Assembly: GCA_025361565.1 (NCBI GenBank)
Contig: JANYKN010000126.1
Coordinates: forward strand, 1 to 64,000
Direction of reading: 5' to 3'
From: Bacteroidota bacterium
Lineage (GTDB): Bacteria > Bacteroidota > Bacteroidia > Bacteroidales > NBLH01
DNA: 64,000 bases
The notes beneath the pieces were generated by a model. The model did no database searches and was not told the DNA's origin. It saw only the letters and a program-made list of their open reading frames with translations. Below, one piece after another: positions 9,033-17,974 of this stretch. The position numbers and the translations under genes were made by a program. The number at the start of each line of letters is the position of its first letter. The first letter of the stretch is position 1.

Positions 9033-9674
9033 TTATTCTTCCAAAATATTAAAATCGGTTACAAGTTTAGCAATTTTTCCGTCTTTATCATAGCCTATAT
9101 AAGAGCCATAAAAACCTTCGCCATAACCGGCCTGGAAAATAATTACATTGTTTGGGTTATTATCGTAAGGTTTTACTTCGCAATAATATTCATCAACAGC
9201 GCCTGGCCCAAAAAATAAATTATCAATATAGTTGTCATAATAACTGGTAAACTTATCTCCAAGCTTATCCGATAATTCATTTTCATGATTAAGCATTGCT
9301 TTTTGGCCTTCAATATCCATAAAGCAGCCTAAACTTGAATCAACAGCGTAACCAAAAATTTCGTTCTCTTCAAGTTCTTTCAAATCCTGATCATCGACCA
9401 AAGCCATTTCCCATCTTTGAACTGCTGCTTCCGAAAATCTTAATTCAGCAAAAGCTATACAATCTTCTTCGTGTGAATAATACAAGTAAACAGGAAATTT
9501 ACCTTTTGGAAAATCCTTTACAATAGGTTCTATTTCAGGCTCTACCAATGGATCGCAAACCACAATTTTTCCGGTAGGAACATTCAGTTCACCTACTTTT
9601 TTAATTTGCTTTATATCCGGATGTTTTTCGACTTTGGAAAAAACATTGTCAATTAGTGCAATAATTCTCTTCAT
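9033..9674 (-). CDS. DUF4241 domain protein
   Basis: A 213-residue protein that matches DUF4241 as I know it. The landmarks are VCDPLVEPE near the start, the loop P-x-G-K-F-P-V-Y-L, then FAELRFSEAAVQRWEMAL, and the pair GYAVDSSLGCFMD followed by a C-terminal GYGEGFYGSYIGYD. The family has no assigned function; members are often found near polymorphic-toxin immunity genes, but no toxin gene is nearby here. I chose ATG 9674: the longer reading from TTG 9701 would place its start codon inside a good -7 promoter box (9699-9706), so it is unlikely to be translated. No signal peptide, so cytoplasmic. Confidence 0.7.
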   Translation of the reverse strand: MKRIIALIDNVFSKVEKHPDIKQIKKVGELNVPTGKIVVCDPLVEPEIEPIVKDFPKGKFPVYLYYSHEEDCIAFAELRFSEAAVQRWEMALVDDQDLKELEENEIFGYAVDSSLGCFMDIEGQKAMLNHENELSDKLGDKFTSYYDNYIDNLFFGPGAVDEYYCEVKPYDNNPNNVIIFQAGYGEGFYGSYIGYDKDGKIAKLVTDFNILEE

Positions 9675-9698
9675 CAGATTTAATTTTGAATTTTTTGG

Positions 9699-9706
9699 CA
9701 AAAATA
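9699..9706 (-). promoter_or_regulatory. Predicted -7 box TATTTTTG of the DUF4241 gene
   Basis: Minus-strand TATTTTTG matches TAnnTTTG, 24 bases upstream of ATG 9674, giving a short leader of roughly 15-20 bases. A TTTG at 9731-9734 is 24 bases further up, slightly beyond the usual spacing for a -33 box. Confidence 0.35.
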
Positions 9707-9775
9707 GTAAAAATATTTTTTTGTAAGTTACAAAAACAAAAGCAACTACGCCGTTAAAAATGGAACACGGATTAC

Positions 9776-9793
9776 ACGAATTTAACGAATTTA
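9776..9793. repeat. Short tandem 9-mer within an A/T-rich spacer
   Basis: ACGAATTTA occurs twice back to back, preceded by GGAACACGGATTAC. This wording resembles dispersed non-coding repeats seen in intergenic DNA of many bacteria. No function can be claimed. Confidence 0.3.
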
Positions 9794-9927
9794 AATGGAT
9801 AAATTAGAAAAGTAAACTTATTAATTATACAAATGATGATTTTTAATATAATACGAAGCATATTCTTAAATTCAAATAGCTTGTTATCTGAACAATATAA
9901 TAAATTATTCGACCATTTACTCAAAGG

Positions 9928-10509
9928 TCATCTCTTAACAATCCCATATAAAATTGTATGTATTACACCTTCAATTTTTTTGGCAATATTTTCATCTTTG
10001 TCGTTTTTTAGAAATGTATTTTCCATTCCACGCATGGCTGTTACAAAAGCGATTGCCGCCAAATCAATATCGTAAATCTTAAAATAGCCAGATTCAACTC
10101 CAGCAATTAATATATTTTTGAAAAGGCGTATCTCTTCCTTGTCATAAAGTGTTTTAAGCCTGATTACAAATTCTAAGTGCATCAAACGCTTGTCTAATAG
10201 GGCTTTGTTGAAATTTCCCAATTTGTCAATAATGTTCATCCGGGTTACAACATAAGCCTTTAGTTTTTCAGTTGGATCCTTCTCCTTGTCAATGGCATCA
10301 ATGATAGTACGGCGAAAAACTTTCGCTTCTTGCAATACTACCGATTGAAATATTTCTTCCTTACTTTTGAAATAATAATAGATGGAACTTTTCCTTTTTT
10401 TTATGCCAATGGCAATATCGTCCATGGTGGTTTTTCGAAAACCCAATGAATCGAATATACGACCAGCCGTGTTGATGATATTTAGTTTAAAATGGCTTCT
10501 TTTTGTCAT
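9928..10509 (-). CDS. TetR-family transcriptional regulator
   Basis: A 193-residue protein. Residues about 8-55 form the TetR DNA-binding domain with its helix-turn-helix: TTMDDIAIGIKKRKSSIYYY followed by FKSKEEIFQSVV. The C-terminal two-thirds is the helical ligand-binding and dimerisation part, with no conserved sequence. Its ATG overlaps the stop of the AOR gene (ATGA, 10506-10509), so the regulator is translated from the AOR message and probably controls that operon and itself. A 10-base palindrome in the AOR promoter (12448-12457) is the best operator candidate. The ligand is unknown. Confidence 0.85.
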   Translation of the reverse strand: MTKRSHFKLNIINTAGRIFDSLGFRKTTMDDIAIGIKKRKSSIYYYFKSKEEIFQSVVLQEAKVFRRTIIDAIDKEKDPTEKLKAYVVTRMNIIDKLGNFNKALLDKRLMHLEFVIRLKTLYDKEEIRLFKNILIAGVESGYFKIYDIDLAAIAFVTAMRGMENTFLKNDKDENIAKKIEGVIHTILYGIVKR

Positions 10510-12392
10510 TCAGGTTTTTTCGATTTTTTTATTGAGATATTTAAATTTTTCAAGGTTTTTTCCAAGGGAATACCATTATCATCATAACCTTTTATACGAT
10601 AATATCTTACAAGCATTTTTTCTAATGGTACAACCCTCTTTTTTTTATCCGACAAGCAAGGTTCTGTAAGAAGGCGTGCAGGCAATGTGTCATCTTTGCT
10701 CGAAATTCCTTCCAATGTATTCATGTACCGTTCCAAAACATGGATTCTTCTTCCAGTTTTAAACATTTGCTTTTGCGACAGCGGAATGCCGGTTATTGCG
10801 CTATAAATTTTATTGTAAAGCGACACATCCAACAATGACAGTGCCACTTTAGCAGCGTATTGCATAGTAAATCCCAGGAGAAATTTCGGTGTGGTTTTAG
10901 CTATAAATGGTTCCAGCATATAAGCATACGAAGTAAACTGACAAGTGTGCATCGAGTTAATTGCCGAAAACATATCTTCGAGATAATCTGTATAAATTGC
11001 TTTGTACCGGGTATTGTTTGGATTCAGCAAACCTAATGAAACTTCCATGGCAAAAACGGTTGCTGAAAGGTGGCAACCACCTCTGTTTGCAACTGCGTAA
11101 CTAAGTCCCTGTCCCCATGAACCCCTTGGATCATAAGCTGATAGCTCCATTCCTTTTACATGCATGGCAAACTCCTTTCCACCATATTTTTCGCTTAACC
11201 ACTTGGTTCCATTGGCAATTTCGTCGCCAATTCCTTTGCGGGATGCAATATTTTCAAGCATTTCGTTAACTCCTGTTGGATTATCAAACCTAAGGTTGGT
11301 AGGCATCAACCCTTTTTCGCTGGCTTCCATTACATACGATAATGTTGTGCCGGTTGAAATGGTATCGAGACCCAAAAGTCCGCATTTGTCGTTCCAATCA
11401 GCAAGTGCTTCTCTGTCGTAGTTGCCTAAATTTGAGCCTAATAGGCCTGTTGTTTCATATTCGGGGAACTGTTTGGTTTTTCCATTGGCAAAATTGCCTT
11501 TATGTCCACAAAGTATTGGACAGGCTTTGCAGGAGCTGAATTTGCTGTCGTGATTTTCTTTATAGCTTTCACCGGATATATTGTATGCCTTATCCGACAT
11601 TCCATCCTGGAAATTATTCACTGGCAAAATACATGCATCATTACTTTTCATAGTGTGTGATGCTGTACCGAATTGTCTATAAAGAATACCGGTATTGTGA
11701 TTGTCATTTATGAATTTAACTGCTTTTTTTGTCAGTTTCTTGAAAGCTTCGGGGTTGGTTGGTGCAATTTTATAAGCCCCTCCATAAGCTACTATTGCCT
11801 TTACGTTTTTTGAACCCATTACCGCACCTATTCCGCCTCGGCCTAAAAACCGGTGACCGGATCTTACATTTGCATATTTTACCAGGTTTTCGCCAGCAGG
11901 GCCAATAACCATTGCTCCATCCTTGGAACTTAATTTAAAATATTCCTGGCTTTCTTCTGTATCTTTTCCCCAAAGAGCAATTGCATCTTCAATGGAAGAT
12001 CCATTTTTGTCAATTTTTATATAAACGGGTTTTTCTGCTTTTCCTTTTATGATCAATCCGTCGTAACCAGCTGTTTTAAATGCCATTCCAAAAGGTCCGC
12101 CACATGAAGAACTAAGCATAATATTGGTAAGCGGCGATTTTGTGACTGCATCAAAACGTGCGCTGCACGGGGCCCCTGTCCCCAAATAAACCCCCATCAT
12201 AAAAATTAGGATGTTTTGTTCTGAAAGTGGATCAATCCCGGCTTCAAGTCTGTCATAATAGAGTTTCAATCCCAATCCTTTTCCGCCAAGATACAATTCA
12301 CGATCTTGCTGGTTTATTGTACTTGTCGATATTTCTCCCGTGGTAAGATTTACTTCAAGTAGCTTATTGCTTGCGCCAGTAATGATTTCCAT
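10506..12392 (-). CDS. Aldehyde ferredoxin oxidoreductase family protein (tungsten/molybdenum bis-pterin)
   Basis: A 628-residue protein of normal AOR length. Domain 1 (about 1-205) ends in the family signature GRGGIGAVMGSKNVKAI. Cysteines C288, C291 and C295 (CKACPILC) and C484 fit the four ligands of the [4Fe-4S] cluster; the first three have the same numbering I recall for the Pyrococcus furiosus enzyme. The motif CGLLGLDTIS (337-346) corresponds to the first pterin-contact loop. The second loop, normally D-x-x-G-x-C, reads N479-S-M-H-T-C484 here, so the Asp and Gly are replaced. AOR enzymes oxidise aldehydes or reduce acids with ferredoxin using two pterins and W or Mo. No signal peptide. 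The substrate cannot be told; a TetR gene overlaps its end and probably regulates it. Confidence 0.88.
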   Translation of the reverse strand: MEIITGASNKLLEVNLTTGEISTSTINQQDRELYLGGKGLGLKLYYDRLEAGIDPLSEQNILIFMMGVYLGTGAPCSARFDAVTKSPLTNIMLSSSCGGPFGMAFKTAGYDGLIIKGKAEKPVYIKIDKNGSSIEDAIALWGKDTEESQEYFKLSSKDGAMVIGPAGENLVKYANVRSGHRFLGRGGIGAVMGSKNVKAIVAYGGAYKIAPTNPEAFKKLTKKAVKFINDNHNTGILYRQFGTASHTMKSNDACILPVNNFQDGMSDKAYNISGESYKENHDSKFSSCKACPILCGHKGNFANGKTKQFPEYETTGLLGSNLGNYDREALADWNDKCGLLGLDTISTGTTLSYVMEASEKGLMPTNLRFDNPTGVNEMLENIASRKGIGDEIANGTKWLSEKYGGKEFAMHVKGMELSAYDPRGSWGQGLSYAVANRGGCHLSATVFAMEVSLGLLNPNNTRYKAIYTDYLEDMFSAINSMHTCQFTSYAYMLEPFIAKTTPKFLLGFTMQYAAKVALSLLDVSLYNKIYSAITGIPLSQKQMFKTGRRIHVLERYMNTLEGISSKDDTLPARLLTEPCLSDKKKRVVPLEKMLVRYYRIKGYDDNGIPLEKTLKNLNISIKKSKKPE

Positions 12393-12433
12393 TGAAAGTG
12401 TATTTGTTTTTTCGACTTCATTATCGCTTTGTT

Positions 12434-12463
12434 CAAAAATACAACTTTTCTATAGAATAACAA
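12434..12463 (-). promoter_or_regulatory. Predicted AOR-tetR promoter with a palindrome in the spacer
   Basis: Minus strand: TTG (12461-12463), 19 bases, then TATTTTTG (12434-12441), a full Bacteroidota promoter 41 bases before the AOR start. The spacer holds the perfect 10-base palindrome TTCTATAGAA (12448-12457), placed where a bound dimer would block RNA polymerase. Assigning it to the TetR protein encoded in the operon is inference. Confidence 0.45.
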
Positions 12464-12589
12464 GATTAGTACTGATTTATGTATTAAAAGTTATTTGAGA
12501 ATAAAGTTTAAGTAGTTTATTTATAGTCGATTTTATTTTGTTTCGAATAAAGTGGTGATCTTTTTTCTCATGTCAAATAATAGTTTAAC

Positions 12590-12597
12590 TATATTTG
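12590..12597 (+). promoter_or_regulatory. Predicted -7 box TATATTTG of the S9 peptidase gene
   Basis: TATATTTG fits TAnnTTTG and lies 81 bases upstream of the ATG at 12679. No clear TTTG is found at the expected -33 spacing, so support rests on one box. Confidence 0.3.
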
Positions 12598-12678
12598 TTA
12601 AATTTGAATCATCAGTTTTTTCCTAACCAATTTATTGATCTTTAACAGACAAGTAATCAAAACAAAAACCCTGAAAAA

Positions 12679-15090
12679 ATGAAAACTTTAATCACAATTT
12701 TTTTAATGTTGGCATCCATTGCCATTTTTGCCCAAACGGAATACCAACTGCCGCCAAAAGAAATTTTGGAACTGGCCGATGTTAAAACTCCTCCACAAAA
12801 TTTAATTAGTAGAAACAATACTTATCTCCTAACCATGGAGCGTCCTTTGTATAAAAGCCTTGAGGAACTCGCTGAACCGGAATTGAAACTTGCCGGATTA
12901 CGAATTAATCCAGAGAATTTTAACCGATCAAGAAGCACTTTTTATACCTCTATAAGTATTCAAAAATTGGCTGATCTGAAAGCTGTTCCTTTAATTAACA
13001 TGCCCAAGGATTTAAAAGCCCAATATGTGCAAATTTCCCCAAACGAGAATTATTGTTCGTTTGTGCAGGCAGAATCGACAAAATTGAGCTTATGGATAAT
13101 TGATTTAAAGACAGGCCAAGCCAGTATGATTCTCGAAGAAGGCCTAAATGCAACACTCGGAAGTCCATATCAATGGAGCAACGATGAAACATTTTTATAT
13201 ATCAAATGGAAAGGTAATAAAACAAAATTAGTAACGAAAGGCGAGCTTCCAAAAGGCCCGTCGACACAAGATGCAACGGGCGAAAAAGCACCTTCGCGCA
13301 CTTATCAGGATTTGCTGCGGAACAAGCAGGATGAGGCAAAATTTGATCATTATGCAATGGCATCGTATCTAAAACTGTCAGTTGATGGAAAACTGAAAAC
13401 CCAATTGTTACCTGAAGGAATTTATACTTATTTGTCGGTTTCGCCCGATGGTAAGTATATATTGACTGAAGAATTAAAGCAACCTTATAGCTATGCTCTT
13501 ACCTATGATTACTTTGCCAGCCAGTTTAGTATATATGATCAAAATGGAAAGCTTATTAAATTGTTCTATAATAGACCACTGCAAGACAAAATACCAATAA
13601 GTAATGATGCAGTTGAAGCCGGTATAAGAAACATAATGTGGCGAAACGACAAACCTTCCTCACTTTTATGGTGCGAAGCTCCTGACGGCGGAGATCCAGC
13701 AAAGCAAAGTGAATTTCGTGATCAACTTTTCCAAAGCGATTTTCCTTTCGAACAAAATAGATCAATATGTTACTTGAAAAACCGATTTAGCGATATTATT
13801 TTTGGAAATGATAATTTGGCGGTTGTAATTGATTATTGGTGGAAAGACCGGAATACCAAGACTTACATCATCAATCCATCGCTTCAAACCCAAGTGACTA
13901 AAGTCATTTTTGACCTTTCGAGCGAAGATTTGTACTCGGAACCCGGTTATTTTGTAACTATGTATAATGCTTTTAACCGTGATGTACTTCAATTTAGTAA
14001 AGACAAGAAAGGTTTATATCTAATCGGAGAAGGATATTCTCCCGAAGGAAACAAACCATTTATTGATGAGTTTAATCTGGCCAATAATAAAACCAAGCGA
14101 TTGTGGAGGGCCGATGGAATATCAACCTACGAAAGAATTGTACGAATTATTGATATAGACAAGAAAATTGCCATAACCAGCATCGAAAGTCCCAAAGTAT
14201 ATCCAAATCTGTACACTAGAAATTATGGCAATAAATCTTTGCCCAAACAAATTACATTTAAGGAGAATCCATATGTTTCGTTATTAAATGTGAGTAAACA
14301 AAAAATCAATTATAAACGGAAGGATGGAGTTAATCTTTCAGCAACTTTATATCTTCCTGCAGGTTATGACAAGGCAAAAGATGGTCCTTTGCCTATGTTG
14401 ATGGAAGCTTATCCAACAGAATACAAAGACGATAAAGCCGCTGGGCAAATAAAGGATTCACCACATACTTTCATCAGTATTTATTGGGGTTCACCAATAT
14501 TTTGGGTTACTCGTGGTTATGCAATTGTCGAGGATGCTCAATTTCCAATTATTGGAAAGGGAACTGAGGAACCAAACGACACTTATATCGATCAATTGGT
14601 TGCTGATGCTGATGCATTAATTAATGCAGTTGATTCAATGGGAGTTGTGGATAAAAACCGTTGTGCTGTTATGGGACATTCCTACGGCGCATTTATGACC
14701 GCAAATTTATTGGCACATTCCAATTTATTTGCAGCAGGAATTGCCAGGAGTGGTGCGTACAACCGAACTTTAACCCCGTTTGGTTTCCAATCCGAAGAAA
14801 GATCGTTCTGGGAGGCTCAGGATGTATACAACAAAATGTCACCATTCAATTATGCAGATAAAATTAAACTGCCACTTTTGTTAATACATGGCGATGCAGA
14901 TAATAATCCTGGTACATTTACCTTGCAAAGCGAAAGATTATTTCAAGCCATAAAAGGAAATGGGGGCAAAGCCAGACTGGTTTTACTGCCATTCGAAAGC
15001 CATGGTTATGCAGCCAAAGAAAATATTCTTCATATGCTTTGGGAAATGGATACCTGGCTGGATAAATATGTTAAAGGGAAGAAAAACTAA
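12679..15090 (+). CDS. Secreted S9-family (prolyl oligopeptidase-type) serine peptidase
   Basis: An 803-residue protein with a clear signal peptide (MKTLITIFLMLASIAIFAQ). Residues about 20-540 form a beta-propeller-like region, and the C-terminal 250 residues an alpha/beta-hydrolase domain. The catalytic triad is readable: Ser668 in GHSYGAF, Asp741 in HGDADNNPG, and His775 in ESHGY. Related Bacteroidota enzymes include dipeptidyl peptidases and glutamyl endopeptidases that trim peptides in the periplasm to feed amino-acid uptake. No glutamyl- or proline-specific motif can be read with certainty, so specificity is open. It is a single gene with its own upstream region, followed by a small palindrome at 15119-15143. 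Confidence 0.88.
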   Translation: MKTLITIFLMLASIAIFAQTEYQLPPKEILELADVKTPPQNLISRNNTYLLTMERPLYKSLEELAEPELKLAGLRINPENFNRSRSTFYTSISIQKLADLKAVPLINMPKDLKAQYVQISPNENYCSFVQAESTKLSLWIIDLKTGQASMILEEGLNATLGSPYQWSNDETFLYIKWKGNKTKLVTKGELPKGPSTQDATGEKAPSRTYQDLLRNKQDEAKFDHYAMASYLKLSVDGKLKTQLLPEGIYTYLSVSPDGKYILTEELKQPYSYALTYDYFASQFSIYDQNGKLIKLFYNRPLQDKIPISNDAVEAGIRNIMWRNDKPSSLLWCEAPDGGDPAKQSEFRDQLFQSDFPFEQNRSICYLKNRFSDIIFGNDNLAVVIDYWWKDRNTKTYIINPSLQTQVTKVIFDLSSEDLYSEPGYFVTMYNAFNRDVLQFSKDKKGLYLIGEGYSPEGNKPFIDEFNLANNKTKRLWRADGISTYERIVRIIDIDKKIAITSIESPKVYPNLYTRNYGNKSLPKQITFKENPYVSLLNVSKQKINYKRKDGVNLSATLYLPAGYDKAKDGPLPMLMEAYPTEYKDDKAAGQIKDSPHTFISIYWGSPIFWVTRGYAIVEDAQFPIIGKGTEEPNDTYIDQLVADADALINAVDSMGVVDKNRCAVMGHSYGAFMTANLLAHSNLFAAGIARSGAYNRTLTPFGFQSEERSFWEAQDVYNKMSPFNYADKIKLPLLLIHGDADNNPGTFTLQSERLFQAIKGNGGKARLVLLPFESHGYAAKENILHMLWEMDTWLDKYVKGKKN

Positions 15091-15118
15091 ATAGTGATAA
15101 TTTCTAATTTTACTGTAC

Positions 15119-15143
15119 TGGCGCGAGTTTTAAACTCGTGCCA
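15119..15143. repeat. Small palindrome (terminator-like or dispersed repeat) after the S9 peptidase
   Basis: A 25-base near-perfect palindrome with arms TGGCGCGAGTTT and AAACTCGTGCCA, one mismatch. It lies 29 bases past the peptidase stop. There is no T-run, so it is not a classical intrinsic terminator; similar gcgcgagttt palindromes recur in Bacteroidota spacers. Confidence 0.5.
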
Positions 15144-15207
15144 TGTCATTTAAAAAAAACTGAAATAATAATTCTCAATAAGAATAAAATCTCTAAATAA
15201 TTCATTT

Positions 15208-15215
15208 TATATTTG
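15208..15215 (+). promoter_or_regulatory. Predicted -7 box TATATTTG of murF-alr
   Basis: TATATTTG fits TAnnTTTG and lies 27 bases before the ATG at 15243. A -33 TTTG is not seen at the usual spacing. Confidence 0.3.
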
Positions 15216-15242
15216 ATAAAAAATTAAATACCATGCCGCCTA

Positions 15243-17699
15243 ATGGATTATAAACTTTCTGAAATTGCAAAAGCCACTAATGGCCAGTCCTTCCTGTACA
15301 GAGATTCAAGCATTTCACATGTATTTATCGACAGCCGGAATATGGTTCCAGTTGAAAAAAGTATTTTTTTTGCAATTAACGGCAAGCGGAATGATGGCCA
15401 TCAATATATTAATGAGCTGATTGATAAAGGAGTTCGTAGTTTTGTGGTTGAAGAAATCCGCGATTCATTTACTAAAAACAAAAAGTGTAATTTTATACTG
15501 GTCAAAAATTCATTAAAAGCTTTTCAGGATTTTGCCGTCTGGCACCGCAAAAAATTCAATATTCCTGTAGTTGGAATTACAGGTAGCAACGGAAAAACAA
15601 TCGTAAAAGAATGGATGTTCTTTCTGCTTGATGGAGAAAAAAATATTGTTCGAAGTCCCAAAAGCTACAATTCGCAAGTTGGAGTGCCACTATCGGTTTT
15701 TTTAATGGAAAAGCACCATCAGATTGGAATATTCGAAGCCGGAATTTCACAGACTGGAGAAATGGGCAAACTCGAAAAAATAGTTAGTCCTAATATTGGC
15801 CTCATTACCAATATAGGTGATGCTCATCAGGAAAATTTTAAGAATCAGGAACAAAAAGTAATTGAAAAATTAAAACTTTTTAAAAATACCAATCTTATTA
15901 TTTATTGTTCAGATTATGAAATAATAGATAAGGAAATTTCGAAATTAAAATCCAGCAAAAAATTGTTTTTTACATGGTCGGAAAAGAAAAAGGCGGATCT
16001 TGAAATTATAAAAATTCAAATATCAAAAAATTCAACACAAATAAAAGCAGTTTTTGAAAATAAGGAAATAAATATTCAAATTCCCTTTATCGATAAGGCC
16101 TCTATTGAAAATTCCATTCATTGTTGGTCGTTCTTATTGGCCAATAATTTGTTTACAGAAAAAATAACTGAAAAATTTAAAATCCTACCATCCATTGGTA
16201 TGCGCCTGGAAATGATGCATGGCGAAAACAATTGCACCATTATAAACGATACTTACAATTCAGATCTGAACTCGATAAAAATAGCACTTGATGTGCTCAA
16301 ACGTCAACAGCAGCATCATAATAAATGTTTGATACTTTCGGATGTTTTGCAAAGCGGCGAAAAAGACGATGCTTTATATCAAAATCTCGAAAGCCTGGTA
16401 AAATCAAGTAATATCCAAAAATTTATAGGAATTGGCCCAAAAATTTCGAATTATTTTTCAAAATCCTTATCAAATACAAGTTTTTATCCTGATACAGAAT
16501 CATTTATAAGCAGTAACCTTTTTAAGCAATTTAGCAATGAAGCCATCCTAATTAAAGGCGCCCGTCATTTCGAATTTGACAAAATCAGCGAGTTGCTTCA
16601 GCAAAAAACGCATCGTACGGTTTTGGAAATCAATCTGGAAGCCCTTGAAAGTAACTTGAATTATTTTAGATCGTTGCTATCGGCAAAGACCAAAATTTTG
16701 GTAATGGTTAAAGCATTCGCTTATGGTAGCGGAAGTTACGAAATTGCGAATTTCCTAGAACATCAAAGAATTGATTATTTGGGTGTTGCTTATACCGACG
16801 AAGGAGTTGCGCTAAGAAAAGCAGGAGTTCATCTTCCAATAATTGTAATGAATCCTGAAGAAGGCAGTTATCGGAATATTATCAATTATAATCTTGAGCC
16901 TGAGATTTTTAGCTTTAATTCTTTGCTTGCTTTTGGTAAAGAACTTGAGCAATATTATAGAAATTCGTATCCAGTTCATATTAAAATAGATACAGGAATG
17001 AAACGCCTTGGTTTTCATCCCGACGAAATGGATAAATTAATAGAAATATTAAAAGTAAATAAATATATAAAGCCAAAATCAGTATTCTCACATCTTGTGG
17101 CAAGTGACGAATCGGTACATGATCAGTTTTCATTGGCGCAAATTGAAATATTTAAGGCTGCGGTTGCAAAACTTCAGAAAAAAGTAAGCTATCCAATTAT
17201 TCGACATATTCTTAATTCATCAGGTATTGAACGTTTTCCGGATTCTCACTTTGAAATGGTTCGCTTAGGCCTGGGTTTGCATGGAGTTAGTTCAAATAAG
17301 AGTTCTAATCTAAAGAATATCAGCACCTTAAAAAGTCATATTATTCAGATTAAATGGGTTAAACAGCACGAAACCATCGGTTATGGCCGAAAAGGAATTA
17401 TTGACAGGGACAGTAGGATTGCCATTGTCCCGATTGGTTATGCCGATGGGCTCAATCGCAAACTGAGTAACCGAGTTGGACGGATGTTCATCAACGGTAC
17501 TTATGCATTGATAGTTGGGAATATTAGCATGGACATGTGTATGATTGATGTGACAGATATTGAGGCGAATGAAGGAGATCAAGTGATTATTTTTGGTCCG
17601 GAACTACCTATTAATGAGCTTGCTGATAAATTGGGTACCATACCTTATGAGATACTGACCAGCATTTCGCAACGGGTTAAAAGGGTTTATATACATTAA
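15243..17699 (+). CDS. Bifunctional MurF ligase / alanine racemase
   Basis: An 818-residue fusion of two peptidoglycan enzymes. The N-terminal half (to about residue 455) is UDP-MurNAc-tripeptide:D-Ala-D-Ala ligase, with its ATP-binding loop GITGSNGKT (Lys118) and central ligase motifs (IFEAGISQTGEMG, then NDTYNSD). The C-terminal half is PLP-dependent alanine racemase: Lys490 in MVKAFAYGSG is the PLP lysine, with Phe where many homologues have Asp, and Tyr714 in IGYGRKG is the second catalytic base. The enzyme would make D-Ala and add the D-Ala-D-Ala dipeptide to the cell-wall precursor. This fusion is well known in Bacteroidota. No D-Ala-D-Ala ligase gene is in the window. Start ATG follows a -7 box by 27 bases. 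Confidence 0.93.
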   Translation: MDYKLSEIAKATNGQSFLYRDSSISHVFIDSRNMVPVEKSIFFAINGKRNDGHQYINELIDKGVRSFVVEEIRDSFTKNKKCNFILVKNSLKAFQDFAVWHRKKFNIPVVGITGSNGKTIVKEWMFFLLDGEKNIVRSPKSYNSQVGVPLSVFLMEKHHQIGIFEAGISQTGEMGKLEKIVSPNIGLITNIGDAHQENFKNQEQKVIEKLKLFKNTNLIIYCSDYEIIDKEISKLKSSKKLFFTWSEKKKADLEIIKIQISKNSTQIKAVFENKEINIQIPFIDKASIENSIHCWSFLLANNLFTEKITEKFKILPSIGMRLEMMHGENNCTIINDTYNSDLNSIKIALDVLKRQQQHHNKCLILSDVLQSGEKDDALYQNLESLVKSSNIQKFIGIGPKISNYFSKSLSNTSFYPDTESFISSNLFKQFSNEAILIKGARHFEFDKISELLQQKTHRTVLEINLEALESNLNYFRSLLSAKTKILVMVKAFAYGSGSYEIANFLEHQRIDYLGVAYTDEGVALRKAGVHLPIIVMNPEEGSYRNIINYNLEPEIFSFNSLLAFGKELEQYYRNSYPVHIKIDTGMKRLGFHPDEMDKLIEILKVNKYIKPKSVFSHLVASDESVHDQFSLAQIEIFKAAVAKLQKKVSYPIIRHILNSSGIERFPDSHFEMVRLGLGLHGVSSNKSSNLKNISTLKSHIIQIKWVKQHETIGYGRKGIIDRDSRIAIVPIGYADGLNRKLSNRVGRMFINGTYALIVGNISMDMCMIDVTDIEANEGDQVIIFGPELPINELADKLGTIPYEILTSISQRVKRVYIH

Positions 17700-17750
17700 C
17701 TGTGATGTCAAAGTGTAAAAATTACTAGTTTTTTATGATCCAAACCGCTA

Positions 17751-17898
17751 GTCATTGCGAGCGGAGCGAAACAATCTCTAAAAGCTCACTACGCAGCAGA
17801 TTCATTGAATTGGACTTCTTTCTTAATAATGGGAGACTGCTTCGTACCTCGCAGTGACGTTCGTTGATTGCCCGTCATTGCAATATGAGCAAAGAAAC
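17751..17898. repeat. Imperfect intergenic inverted repeat with a degenerate third arm
   Basis: Left arm 17751-17778 (gtcattgcgagcggagcgaa...) and right arm 17833-17858 (gagactgcttcgtacctcgc...) pair imperfectly over about 25 bases around a 54-base loop. A third partial copy, cccgtcattgcaatatgagc, begins at 17871. This wording is that of a mobile non-coding repeat common between convergent genes in Bacteroidota. It sits between murF-alr and xdhC, which converge here. Confidence 0.65.
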
Positions 17899-17974
17899 TT
17901 TTCACTTGACTGAAGAGAAAAATCCCAACCATGAGTTCTGTATCAGATTCGAAAAAATAGTCTGCCAATCATAT

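Noticed and set aside
17751-17898. CRISPR array
   Set aside because: Only two or three imperfect, inverted copies exist and no equal spacers; no cas genes are seen.
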